A stretch of DNA of 64,000 bases from Polyangiaceae bacterium. Lineage in GTDB: Bacteria; Myxococcota_A; Polyangia; Polyangiales; Polyangiaceae. The position numbers were made by a program, and so were the translations under genes. Location of the stretch: positions 311,001 to 375,000 of the forward strand of contig JAWKRG010000011.1 in the NCBI GenBank assembly GCA_041389725.1. The letters run 5' to 3'. The notes beneath the pieces are model-generated. The model was not told where the DNA came from. It saw only the letters and a list, made by a program, of their open reading frames with translations, and searched no databases. Below are positions 44,144-52,116 of the stretch, in pieces. How positions within the stretch are numbered: the stretch's first letter is position 1; each line of letters opens with the position of its first letter.

Positions 44144-44536
44144 TCAAGCTGCGATGGCGAGGCCCAGCAGGCCCACCGAGCACAGCATCCCCATGGCGAA
44201 CGCGGGCGTCCGCAGGCTCGGACGATCGGTCACGTACATGATCCCGTGCACCAAGCGCGCCACCACCCAGCCGACCGACAGCACTGCCGACCAGCGCGGA
44301 TCAGCGCCAGCCAGGTGCGCCACGACCACGCTGACACCAAACACGCTCAGCGCCTCGAAGGCGTTCATGTGCGCCCCCATGGCGCGGGCACCAGTGCCCT
44401 CGAGGGCGGCCGCCTGCACCCGCGGAAGGTGGAAGTCCGCCCTGCCAAAGCGCTGCTTTCGCTCGGGGAGTGAGAGGGGCGCCCAGAAGTACGGAAGGAG
44501 AATGCCTATTGCCAAACACCAAAACGGAATCGTCAT
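44144..44536 (-). CDS. MAPEG-family membrane protein
   Basis: 130 residues, four hydrophobic segments, resembling the MAPEG superfamily (microsomal glutathione S-transferase-like eicosanoid and glutathione enzymes). Visible features are the N-terminal TM (IPFWCLAIGILLPYFWAPL), ARAMGAHMNAFEALSVFG with the conserved N-x-x-E region, and VARLVHGIMYVTDRPSLR. The MAPEG family in bacteria is of mostly unknown function. ATG 44536 is divergent from the LysR gene across 73 bp, so this is a likely regulated target. Confidence 0.82.
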   Translation of the reverse strand: MTIPFWCLAIGILLPYFWAPLSLPERKQRFGRADFHLPRVQAAALEGTGARAMGAHMNAFEALSVFGVSVVVAHLAGADPRWSAVLSVGWVVARLVHGIMYVTDRPSLRTPAFAMGMLCSVGLLGLAIAA

Positions 44537-44563
44537 GAACCGATTCTGAGGCCTGTGCAGTGT

Positions 44564-44578
44564 CTTGATTAGTGCAAG
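44564..44578. promoter_or_regulatory. Candidate LysR-type binding site
   Basis: CTTG-ATTAGTG-CAAG (44564-44578), a 15-bp inverted repeat fitting the LysR T-N11-A rule, lies in the 73-bp gap between the divergent MAPEG and LysR genes. Confidence 0.45.
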
Positions 44579-44609
44579 AATATGAAAGACTCTATTGCGT
44601 GGAGCGATA

Positions 44610-45515
44610 ATGTCCCCCCTCAGCACCGAGGACCTCGCCCTGTTCGCAGTCGTGATCGACGCCGGCAGTCTGACAGCGGCAGCCCGCCAGTTGGGCACGT
44701 CCCTCTCGTCGGTCAGTCGTCGCCTTGCTGAACTCGAGGAACGCCTCGGTTGCCGACTGATCGAGCGGTCGACCCGGCGGCTCGCTCCAACCGCGGCTGG
44801 GCGGGCCCTATACGAACGCGGCAGCCCAATCCTCGCGGACGTCAAGGCCCTGGAAGACGAGTTGCGCGGCGAACCGAACGCGACGGCTGGCACCGTGCGC
44901 GTAGTGATGCCGACACTGCTCGGCGAACTGGTTCTCCATTCGTTGCCCGAGCTGTTGGAGCGATTCGGAGGCCTGGAACTCGAGTGGGTCGAAGACGATC
45001 AGCCCGATCCGGGCCTTGGCACCGACGTCGATCTGACCATCAAGGTTGGACTGCCCTCAGACACGGCGATGGTGGCGCGCAAGATCGCCTCGATCCGCGG
45101 CAGGTTGGCAGCCGCTCCAAGCTACGTGGCCAGAGCAGGCAAGCCAAAGCGAATCGAAGAGTTGGCGCGCCACGCGTGCCTGCGCTTTCGCGGTGAGCAG
45201 CTACTCGATCGCTGGACTCTGATCGATCGCGCTGGGCGTGCCCACGAGGTGCAAGTGTCGGGGCCCTTCTGCAGCTCCAGCTCCGACGCCCTGAAGCGCG
45301 CGCTGGAAGGGGGCGTGGGGATCGGATTGGTGGCGGAGCAAGTGCTGGAGCGCCGGGCGGCGCTCGGGTTACTCACGCCGATTCTTCCTAGCTATCGCTT
45401 CGAGGACTACCCGCTCTTCGCCATCTATTCGCCGGCGCGTCGACAAGTTCGGCGCGTGGAAATCGTCCTCGACTGGCTCAAGAGCGCCATCGCCGATAGT
45501 GGGCTGCCACCCTGA
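44610..45515 (+). CDS. LysR-family transcriptional regulator
   Basis: 301 residues from ATG 44610 (a TTG at 44595 would extend it by five). The N-terminal winged HTH is clear: LALFAVVIDAGSLTAAARQL, LSSVSRRLAELEERLGC and LIERSTRRLAPTAAG (about 5-65). The C-terminal effector domain has GTVRVVMPTLLGELVLHSLP and LEGGVGIGLVAEQVLERR, as in the LTTR substrate-binding fold. It is divergent from a MAPEG-like gene, and the usual LTTR arrangement predicts regulation of that neighbour and itself, with a candidate box at 44564-44578. Inducer unknown. Confidence 0.93.
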   Translation: MSPLSTEDLALFAVVIDAGSLTAAARQLGTSLSSVSRRLAELEERLGCRLIERSTRRLAPTAAGRALYERGSPILADVKALEDELRGEPNATAGTVRVVMPTLLGELVLHSLPELLERFGGLELEWVEDDQPDPGLGTDVDLTIKVGLPSDTAMVARKIASIRGRLAAAPSYVARAGKPKRIEELARHACLRFRGEQLLDRWTLIDRAGRAHEVQVSGPFCSSSSDALKRALEGGVGIGLVAEQVLERRAALGLLTPILPSYRFEDYPLFAIYSPARRQVRRVEIVLDWLKSAIADSGLPP

Positions 45516-45540
45516 GGCCGGCAGGTGCCCCCGCGGCGCC

Positions 45541-46797
45541 TCACAAATACGGTGTCAACCAGGCGAGCTGAGGCGCGTCCACCGGATTGGAACCAAGGTT
45601 CGTGGGTTCGAGGGTGAACATGTAGTTGCCCCACCACGGGCCAGCCGCCCACCAAGTCCAGCCAATCCACACGTCTTGGTGTTGCTTCAGATAGGTGAGC
45701 ATGTCGTCGACGGCGGCCTTGCAGGTCGGGTTGTTGGCACCGCCTAGTTCTCCCAAGAAGCCTCGGTAGCCCTTGGCCTTCAGCCAGTTGGTGACGTCGA
45801 CCAACTTCTGCGAGCCGATGGTCGCGCTCTGACAGGTGCCCTGGGTACCAGAGAAGTTCGCATCCAGGTACTGATGCAACTCGAAGGCAAAGTTGTTCTG
45901 CGAGTCGCTGATGCCACCCATCACTTGGCTGTTCGCGGTGCCGTACCAGTTCTCCGACCAAGAGTGTGCGCCGGTCCAGGCGTTGCCAGGCACGAGCACC
46001 AACTGGTTCGCCCCGGCCGCGCGGACGGCTGCAATCGCCGCGTTCGCGGCAGACAGCCACTGTTCGGTCGGAAGATCGTGAGGTTCGTTCATCAGACCGA
46101 TGATGACGCGCGGGTTGCTCTTGTAGTGGCCGGCGAGCTTGCTCCAAAAGTCCGCATAGTCCGCGTTGGCGACCTTGCCGCCGCCGATCACGTCGCCGAA
46201 GTAGCGCGCGTAGTTGTGGGGATCGAGGATCACGTAGGCGTTCTTGCCCGTCGCATGCGTCACGACGGCGTCGAGGCGTGCGAGTTCCGTCGCGTCGAGC
46301 GCAGCGCCCTTGCTGTGCTGCAATCGCTCCCAGCGAAAGGGCACTCGAAATGTGTTCATCCCCTTCGCAATGAAGTAGTCGAACTCCGCCGCGGTCGGAT
46401 ACGTGTAGTGCGTGTTGTAGGTCCCGGGAAGGTTGCCCTCGCCGAACTCGGCGCCGGATAGGTTGACGCCGGCGTACCACGCCGCACTTCCGCCTCCCCC
46501 AGTTCCTGCGCCACCGCTACCCGTCGTGCCGCCACTTCCGGTTGCACCGCTTCCGCTCGCGCCGCCACTTCCGGTTGCACCGCTTCCGCTCGCGCCGCCA
46601 CTTCCGGTTGCACCGCTTCCGCTCGCGCCTGCACTCGCACCACTGCCGCCGCTCGCGCTGGCTCCTGCGATCCCACCGCTTCCCGCCGCGCCCCCACTCG
46701 CCCCCGCCGCGCCGCCGGTCGAACCCGACCCGCCCTCGTCTCCGCCACCGCAGCCGACCACCAAGAAGAGAACCGCAGTTGCGTAGCGCAGCGTCAT
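45541..46797 (-). CDS. GH5-like endoglucanase lipoprotein
   Basis: 418 residues. MTLRYATAVLFLVVGC gives a lipobox, then a Gly/Ala/Ser/Thr linker of about 90 residues with 33-bp repeats. The catalytic domain (about 105-418) fits glycoside hydrolase family 5: GVNLSGAEFGEG, MNTFRVPFRWERLQ, VILDPHNYARYFG (conserved HN), VIIGLMNEPHD with the acid/base Glu, LVLVPGNAWTGAHSW, and YRGFLGELGGANN with a nucleophile Glu, followed by IGWTWWAAGPWWG. Expected to hydrolyse beta-1,4-glucans outside the cell. Convergent with the LysR gene (26 bp). The long linker would set the enzyme away from the membrane. Confidence 0.93.
   Translation of the reverse strand: MTLRYATAVLFLVVGCGGGDEGGSGSTGGAAGASGGAAGSGGIAGASASGGSGASAGASGSGATGSGGASGSGATGSGGASGSGATGSGGTTGSGGAGTGGGGSAAWYAGVNLSGAEFGEGNLPGTYNTHYTYPTAAEFDYFIAKGMNTFRVPFRWERLQHSKGAALDATELARLDAVVTHATGKNAYVILDPHNYARYFGDVIGGGKVANADYADFWSKLAGHYKSNPRVIIGLMNEPHDLPTEQWLSAANAAIAAVRAAGANQLVLVPGNAWTGAHSWSENWYGTANSQVMGGISDSQNNFAFELHQYLDANFSGTQGTCQSATIGSQKLVDVTNWLKAKGYRGFLGELGGANNPTCKAAVDDMLTYLKQHQDVWIGWTWWAAGPWWGNYMFTLEPTNLGSNPVDAPQLAWLTPYL
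46528..46626. repeat. 33-bp perfect tandem repeat in GH5 linker
   Basis: Three identical 33-bp units (46528-46560, 46561-46593, 46594-46626) encode Gly/Ala/Ser/Thr 11-mers. No mismatches, so a very recent expansion. Confidence 0.92.
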
Positions 46798-46863
46798 GGA
46801 GAAACGCCTAGCACGAGTCTCGAAGGCACGCCCTCGTTCTCGTTTTCGCGCTAACCTTGTTCC

Positions 46864-48297
46864 ATGCGACGATACCTGGTCTGGCTCGCCTTGGGCTTGT
46901 CGGGATGCGGTCAGGTCCTCGGCTTGGGTGACTTCGAGGATCAGAATGGGTCCGCGAGCGGCGGCACGGGCGCTACGGCTGGAACTGGCGCGAGTTCAGG
47001 TAGCGCTGGGACCGGCGCCACCGCGGGTAGCGGCGGAACGTCGGGCTCGGGCGGAAGTGGTGGCAGCAGCGGCACTGACGGTGGCGTGGATGCAGGGGTA
47101 ACCTACGAGTGCACGAACGATTCGGGCGAGATCGAACTCGTTGCCGCGTCCTTCGGCTTCGGGAGCTTCAATCCTGAGAGCATTCAGTTGGTCGTCGACC
47201 TGACCACCAAGCACGCCTTTGTCGTCGTCGAAGACAACGGAAGCACCTCGTCAAAAATCGGTGCGATCTCCGTGGACAGCAGCAACCAGCTGGCTGGCCC
47301 GGTATTCCACTCGGTCAAGGGGTTCAGCGATGTCCTGCGCGGTATCGTGCCCTTCGCCGGCTCCACGGCGGCTAACGCGTTCAACGCCTATGTCTACATG
47401 GCACGCAGCGTGGTGCTCAGCGGTGAATTCGATCGGGTGCAGTTTGCGCGCACCGCCGGCGGTGCGCTGAATGGCGGCACGACGCCCACGAGTTTCGTCG
47501 AGAACACCAACCCGCCTTGCAGCGGTCCGGAGTCGAAGAGCCGTGTGGTGGCGGGCGTAGTCCGTGGCTCGGACGTGTTCGTGGCCATGTCCTGCAACGA
47601 GTCGTTTTCGGCGAGTACCAGTCTTTCGGTTGGCAAGATTGGCGACACATTTGGGGCATCGAGCATCGCCGGCACCAACGCGATTGGCAGGGTCCCATTC
47701 CAGCTGATCGCCACCCAGAGCAACCGCGTACTGCAGACCAAAGCGCCCGCCACCTATCGTTACGGCGCGACCCAGGCGGAGTTCGACCAAGAGTTCAACT
47801 TGGACTTGAGCCAGGGCGCTACGGACACGACGGTTGCGCTCGGCATCGCGCCGAGCGCTGACGAAAAGGGAGTCGTCGTAGCAGCCGCGCGGTTCGACAA
47901 CACGAACAAAGGCGAGCTTTGGACGGGCGAGGTCGCCGAGAGCAAGCTCCTCGACTTAGGCAGTGCGCAGCCAAAGTTCCTTCAGCAAGGTCCCGCCATC
48001 AGCCACGACAAGGTCGCGGGTGGTGCCGCCTGGGGCAGCAACGGCATCTTCGTTCCGGCTCCTTCCGCCGCGGGCACCAAGGTCGTCGCTCATTGGCTAG
48101 GGCGTGATGGAACTCCCCGCGTAGTGAGCTATCCCATCGCAAGCACCCAGGCCTCTCGCACGGTAACTGCAGTTCGAAGTGCGGTGACAGCGGATGCCGG
48201 CGACTCGCAGAGCGCCATCGTGCTGTGGCTGGAAGCCAAGGATGCAGACATGCGCGTGAAGATGAAGCGCATTACCTGCGGGCCAGTGACAAAGTGA
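46864..48297 (+). CDS. Gly-rich linker lipoprotein, possible beta-propeller
   Basis: 477 residues. MRRYLVWLALGLSGC gives a lipobox, followed by GQVLGLGDFEDQNG, an acidic segment after the anchor of the same general type as in neighbouring lipoproteins, and a Gly/Ser/Thr/Ala linker of about 60 residues. The large remaining region is beta-rich with repeated strands such as KHAFVVVEDNGSTSSKIG, TTVALGIAPSADEKGVVVAA and GGAAWGSNGIFVPAPS. This is compatible with a beta-propeller, but I cannot identify the family. A lone gene, divergent from GH5 (66 bp). Ends 67 bp before a strong hairpin. Confidence 0.75.
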   Translation: MRRYLVWLALGLSGCGQVLGLGDFEDQNGSASGGTGATAGTGASSGSAGTGATAGSGGTSGSGGSGGSSGTDGGVDAGVTYECTNDSGEIELVAASFGFGSFNPESIQLVVDLTTKHAFVVVEDNGSTSSKIGAISVDSSNQLAGPVFHSVKGFSDVLRGIVPFAGSTAANAFNAYVYMARSVVLSGEFDRVQFARTAGGALNGGTTPTSFVENTNPPCSGPESKSRVVAGVVRGSDVFVAMSCNESFSASTSLSVGKIGDTFGASSIAGTNAIGRVPFQLIATQSNRVLQTKAPATYRYGATQAEFDQEFNLDLSQGATDTTVALGIAPSADEKGVVVAAARFDNTNKGELWTGEVAESKLLDLGSAQPKFLQQGPAISHDKVAGGAAWGSNGIFVPAPSAAGTKVVAHWLGRDGTPRVVSYPIASTQASRTVTAVRSAVTADAGDSQSAIVLWLEAKDADMRVKMKRITCGPVTK

Positions 48298-48363
48298 AGC
48301 ACTGGGAGAGGCTGTTCTCCTCGGTCCGACTGTGAACCGCGCGCTTCCGTACCCACAAAAGAC

Positions 48364-48412
48364 GTCCAGCCTCATACCCCGTTTGACTGGTGGAGCGGGG
48401 CAGAGGCTGGAC
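48364..48412 (-). terminator. Intrinsic terminator of hsp20
   Basis: GTCCAGCCTC (48364-48373) pairs with GAGGCTGGAC (48403-48412), with inner CCCCG/CGGGG pairing. On the minus strand the hairpin is followed by GTCTTTTG, so it terminates hsp20 (stop at 48435); it may also serve the convergent plus-strand gene. Confidence 0.7.
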
Positions 48413-48434
48413 GGGCCTCCTCTAGCGTGGAGGC

Positions 48435-48893
48435 TCAATTCACAGCGATCTCCTTGGTATTCTTCGCTGCTTTCGATTTCGCGATGACAACGGTGAGCAT
48501 GCCGTCCTTGAAGGTCGCGTTTACCTTCCCTTCATCGGCGTCACTCGGCATCACGAAGCGTCGTATGAAGCTGCCGTAGGACATTTCCCTGCGATGCAGC
48601 TTTTCGTTCTTCTCCTCTTTCTGTGTGTGGCGTTCGCCTTGTATCGTCAGCACGCCCTTTTCCAGGGTGACATGCACGTCCTTCTTCTCCACGCCCGGTA
48701 GCTCGGCCAGGACGCGGTATTCCACTTCGGTTTCCTTGATGTCGCACGAGGGTGCCCAGTTGGTCTCGGTCAGCGATTCACGGTCACCGTTGCCAGTGTG
48801 CTTCGCCAACCCCAACAATTCACCCATGCGGCCGGTGATGGCCTCTAGCTCTTTGAAGGGATCCCAAACTTCGTGACGTCGGATGAGTGCCAT
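48435..48893 (-). CDS. Hsp20/alpha-crystallin small heat-shock protein
   Basis: 152 residues from ATG 48893, fixed by a strong AAGGAGGTT ribosome-binding site at 48899-48907; a longer open frame upstream is not used. The alpha-crystallin domain (about 45-138) starts with NWAPSCDIKETEVEYRVLAE followed by LPGVEKKDVHVTLEKGVLTI, and ends with MSYGSFIRRFVMPSDADEGK and FKDGMLTVVIAKS. The C-terminus has the short KNTKEIAVN extension, and the I-x-V motif for oligomer contacts is IAV. ATP-independent holdase that prevents aggregation in the cytoplasm. Not linked to the grpE/dnaK block 40 kb away. No CIRCE or ROSE-like element was recognised upstream. Confidence 0.96.
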   Translation of the reverse strand: MALIRRHEVWDPFKELEAITGRMGELLGLAKHTGNGDRESLTETNWAPSCDIKETEVEYRVLAELPGVEKKDVHVTLEKGVLTIQGERHTQKEEKNEKLHRREMSYGSFIRRFVMPSDADEGKVNATFKDGMLTVVIAKSKAAKNTKEIAVN

Positions 48894-48898
48894 GCCCC

Positions 48899-48907
48899 AA
48901 CCTCCTT
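48899..48907 (-). promoter_or_regulatory. Strong ribosome-binding site of hsp20
   Basis: On the minus strand AAGGAGGTT precedes the ATG at 48893 by 5 bases. This near-perfect anti-16S match is unusual in this window, where most genes have weak sites, and it decides the start. Confidence 0.8.
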
Positions 48908-49157
48908 CGAACGGTCCCCGTGTCACGGCGGGTGAGCGAAAATCGAAGCATCCCCTGTGCCACCACGCGCAGCCGGCTCGCCCACGGCGAGGAATCGCGG
49001 ACATCGCGCGACGGCGACCCCAGACGGTCCCAAGTTCCGCCGCACAGGTCCCGGGAGGAAGTACGCAGCGCTTGCAAACGCTCGAAATGCCGGCGAAGGG
49101 ATTGCGCGGGCCGCTTGGATGTCGTCAATCCAGCGCTTGGCCGATCGCAATCCGCCG

Positions 49158-50531
49158 CTACAAGCCCCACGAGCGAAACACGACGTGGGCTGCGCCGCTG
49201 CTGTTGTCGATGAAGGTCGTTCGTACGGTGCCGCCACTCACGAGCAGACCACTGTAGTCGCCGATCCAGGTCTGACTCTGTCGATCCCCTGTGAAAGAGA
49301 TGGGAGCATGAAACGCGCCTCGAGCGCTGAAGCTCTTGCCGCCATCTGCAGACTGCCACCAACGCATGCTGCCGGCGGGATCACCGTCTTGCGCGCCGGC
49401 GTAGGCGATGACCACTAGCTCCCCCGTCGCGCTGCGCGCGATCTCCGGGCGCAAATACTTCAAGCCCGGTTCGCTGAGCGCCACCGCGGGATCCCAACTG
49501 ACGCCACCATCCCCAGAGTGCGCCACGCGAATCTCGTTCAGCGGTGGGATTCCCGTCGTGGTACCCGGACCCGTTGCCAGCCCGTACATGACCCAGACGT
49601 CGTCTTGTTCACCAACGCACCGCAAGTCGTACGCTTGCACTTGTCCTGCCAGGGACGCTGGCGCGAAGCCCGAACTCACGTTTGTGGGCGACCAAGTCTG
49701 TCCCAGGTCGTCGCTCCAGCGAAGGCTGCTGTAGGTGGCCGTGGACGAATCGACGTAGGCGATCCACATGCGGCTGCCTTGGCGAGAAATGCAGGCGTGG
49801 GGAATGCCTGCGATTTGCCCCAGCGGGAGCTTCGGCACAGCGTCGGTCTGCGACCAACTCTTGCCGTCCGTCGATCGCGCCACCACGATGCGATCCACGT
49901 TGGTTGGGTTTAGGCCAACGCGCGCATTGACCACCAAGACCAGGGTGCCATCCGCCGCTGTCATCAGCCACGGCTTGTCATAAAACTCGGTGGGGTCCGC
50001 CGGGGACGCGTCCACGGCGGGTTCGAAGGTCTTGCTTCCCGGTGGCATGCGGGCAATCCAAACGTGACCCTTGCTGCAGCCCTGGGTGTCGCAGATACCG
50101 TCCAGGAATCCGTAGTACAGGCTGCCGTCGCTTCCAAAGGTAGCGACGGGGTCCCCTTTGCTGGGCTTGCCGGTGAGTAGCTGGGGCTTGGACCACGAAG
50201 CGCCCTGGTCTTCGGATACCGCGTAGCCATTGATGTCGGCGCTGGCACCGAGGGTCATCCACACCGCCAAGCTGCGGCCGCCCGGAGCTTCCACCAAGTG
50301 CGTTTCTGCTTCGAAGATCCCCGACGAGGGCAGTGACAAGATAGTGGCGCCAGCGTCCGCCGCATCGCCAACGCCCGTGTCGCTGACACTCGAGTCGCCG
50401 TCGAGGCCCGCATCGGAAGCGCCGTCGCTCGTGGCGGCATCCGCGGGTGGACCCGACGACGAGTCTCCCGACGAGCAGCCGCTGGGAAGAGGGAGCAACA
50501 GAAGGCCAAAAGCCACAGCGTAGCGAATCAC
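49158..50531 (-). CDS. BNR/sialidase-like repeat lipoprotein
   Basis: 457 residues. MIRYAVAFGLLLLPLPSGC gives a lipobox, followed by an Asp/Ser/Ala-rich linker. The mature domain has Asp-box (BNR) turns SEDQGASW, SDDLGQTW, SGDGGVSW and SADGGKSF, evenly spread as in a six-bladed sialidase propeller, with further blades between. The catalytic Arg triad of true sialidases is not identifiable. Probably a secreted glycan-active or binding protein. It is divergent from the metallophosphoesterase gene (81 bp between starts). Confidence 0.87.
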   Translation of the reverse strand: MIRYAVAFGLLLLPLPSGCSSGDSSSGPPADAATSDGASDAGLDGDSSVSDTGVGDAADAGATILSLPSSGIFEAETHLVEAPGGRSLAVWMTLGASADINGYAVSEDQGASWSKPQLLTGKPSKGDPVATFGSDGSLYYGFLDGICDTQGCSKGHVWIARMPPGSKTFEPAVDASPADPTEFYDKPWLMTAADGTLVLVVNARVGLNPTNVDRIVVARSTDGKSWSQTDAVPKLPLGQIAGIPHACISRQGSRMWIAYVDSSTATYSSLRWSDDLGQTWSPTNVSSGFAPASLAGQVQAYDLRCVGEQDDVWVMYGLATGPGTTTGIPPLNEIRVAHSGDGGVSWDPAVALSEPGLKYLRPEIARSATGELVVIAYAGAQDGDPAGSMRWWQSADGGKSFSARGAFHAPISFTGDRQSQTWIGDYSGLLVSGGTVRTTFIDNSSGAAHVVFRSWGL

Positions 50532-50612
50532 CTGACTGGGCTATCACGGTTGGGCAGGACGTTCCATGCGCGGTGGCTTGCGGGCCTTGATGAGAGAGCC
50601 CACGCTTCATGC

Positions 50613-51653
50613 GTGAATCGGCGTGTGATGCTGTGGTCCGCGGCCGCGCTGTCCCTTTCGGGACTGGGCGCCTGGACGCTTCGCAGCGCTCACTTGGAGC
50701 CCGCGCCGCCACCCGGCCCCGTCGTCACTTCTTCGGCTCGCGTCCATCCGCCCGAGCGCCGTCACGCACGTCTCGGAGGCCTGGATGTGACCTTCATGGT
50801 CGCCAGCGACACCCACTTCGGCTTCGGCTCGTCGGAACACGACCTCTCTGGCTCGCTCCACGATCCGGTCGCGGATCCCAAGGGAGTGGAGCTGGTGAAC
50901 GCGCGGCAGATCCGCGACATGAACGCGATGCCCGGTCGCTCTTGGCCGTCCGCTCTGGGCGGCAGCATTGCGCGGCCGCGCGGCGTGCTGATCAGCGGTG
51001 ACCTGACGGAGAACGGTGACCCGTGGCAGTGGCGCCACTTCACCCGCTACTACGGTCTCAATGGCGGCGACGGCTTGATCGACTACCCGGTGTTCGAGGC
51101 CCACGGCAACCACGACAAGCACCACAGCTGGTACGTGCTGGACCGAGTGCGCGAGCGACACGGTGCGACGCGCTACGCCTTCGACTGGGACGACTTGCAC
51201 TTGGTATGCCTAGGTGAAGCCCCCGACCAAGACGCGATCGATTGGCTACAGCGCGATCTGCACGACGTTGGCAGTGAGCGCCCGGTGGTGATCTACTTCC
51301 ACTTTCCGCTGCAAGGCCCCTTTGCCGAGGACAACTGGTTCGGCCGCGGCAGCTATCGGGATTCCTTCGCTGATGCCGTTTCTGGCTTCAACGTCATCGC
51401 GCTGTTTCACGGTCACTACCACGCAAGCGGGCGCTATCGGTGGCGGGGGGTGGACGTGTACAACGTTGGTGCGGCCAAGCACCGTCGACACGCCTTCGGC
51501 GTCGTCCGCGTCACGGACGACGCCATCCGTGTTGCTTCCTGGCATCACGGCAACCAGCACTGGGAGTGGTGGCACGAAAAGCCGATCAACGGTTCCTCGG
51601 TGGAGGACCGTTTCGGCGGCGAGCGCGCCGATCGAGGCCGGATGTTCGACTAG
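50613..51653 (+). CDS. Calcineurin-like metallophosphoesterase with N-terminal TM anchor
   Basis: 346 residues from GTG 50613 (ATG 50628 is possible). One TM or signal segment, LWSAAALSLSGLGAW, is followed by a Pro-rich linker. The catalytic domain has the full metallophosphoesterase set: VASDTHFGFG (D-x-H), LISGDLTENGDPW (GDxxxxG), FEAHGNHDKHH (GNHD), IYFHFPLQG and LFHGHYHASG (GHxH). Extracytoplasmic phosphodiesterase or phosphatase of unknown substrate. The gene is divergent from the BNR lipoprotein. Confidence 0.92.
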   Translation: MNRRVMLWSAAALSLSGLGAWTLRSAHLEPAPPPGPVVTSSARVHPPERRHARLGGLDVTFMVASDTHFGFGSSEHDLSGSLHDPVADPKGVELVNARQIRDMNAMPGRSWPSALGGSIARPRGVLISGDLTENGDPWQWRHFTRYYGLNGGDGLIDYPVFEAHGNHDKHHSWYVLDRVRERHGATRYAFDWDDLHLVCLGEAPDQDAIDWLQRDLHDVGSERPVVIYFHFPLQGPFAEDNWFGRGSYRDSFADAVSGFNVIALFHGHYHASGRYRWRGVDVYNVGAAKHRRHAFGVVRVTDDAIRVASWHHGNQHWEWWHEKPINGSSVEDRFGGERADRGRMFD

Positions 51654-51781
51654 TGCCCCGACCTTCCGAGCCAAGTCTGGTTTCGAGCAAGAGGCCAAGA
51701 GCACCTGGCGGATTGTCGCCGATTCGTGACTAGCCCCGGGTCGAGCTGAATCCTTTGCGGCTCGAGCCGGCTCCAACCCCA

Positions 51782-52063
51782 GTGACCGACCAGACCCTGC
51801 CCCACCCCGCGGACGAACACGCCGTGGATGAACGGACCCCAGATGAACGGGCCGAACAGGCGGTCGACCCCACCCAACGCCGCCTGGCGCGGAGCAACGA
51901 GTTTCTGACCATGGGGGCAACCGTCGGCGTCGTGGGCGTGGCTGGCGCCGTGCTGCTCGGGGCAACCTGTCCCATTTGCGTCGTGGCAGCCCCAGCGTTG
52001 CTCGGCGCGGGCGTCGTGGAGCGTATCCGCGCGCGTCGAGCTGGCCGCAAGAAGTCCAAATAG
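51782..52063 (+). CDS. Small membrane protein with CPIC motif
   Basis: 93 residues from GTG 51782 (a TTG at 51755 is possible). An acidic N-terminal region (DEHAVDERTPDERAEQAVD) precedes a hydrophobic stretch GVVGVAGAVLLGATCPICVV followed by AAPALLGAGVVERI and a Lys/Arg-rich tail RARRAGRKKSK. The CPIC motif lies within the predicted membrane segment, as in some thioredoxin-like or metal-binding small proteins. No family recognised. Start uncertain because no ribosome-binding site is evident. Confidence 0.62.
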   Translation: MTDQTLPHPADEHAVDERTPDERAEQAVDPTQRRLARSNEFLTMGATVGVVGVAGAVLLGATCPICVVAAPALLGAGVVERIRARRAGRKKSK

Positions 52064-52116
52064 CGAGCAACGAACCTCGCGGATGAGTCGCATCGTCGTT
52101 TCGAATCGCGGACCCA

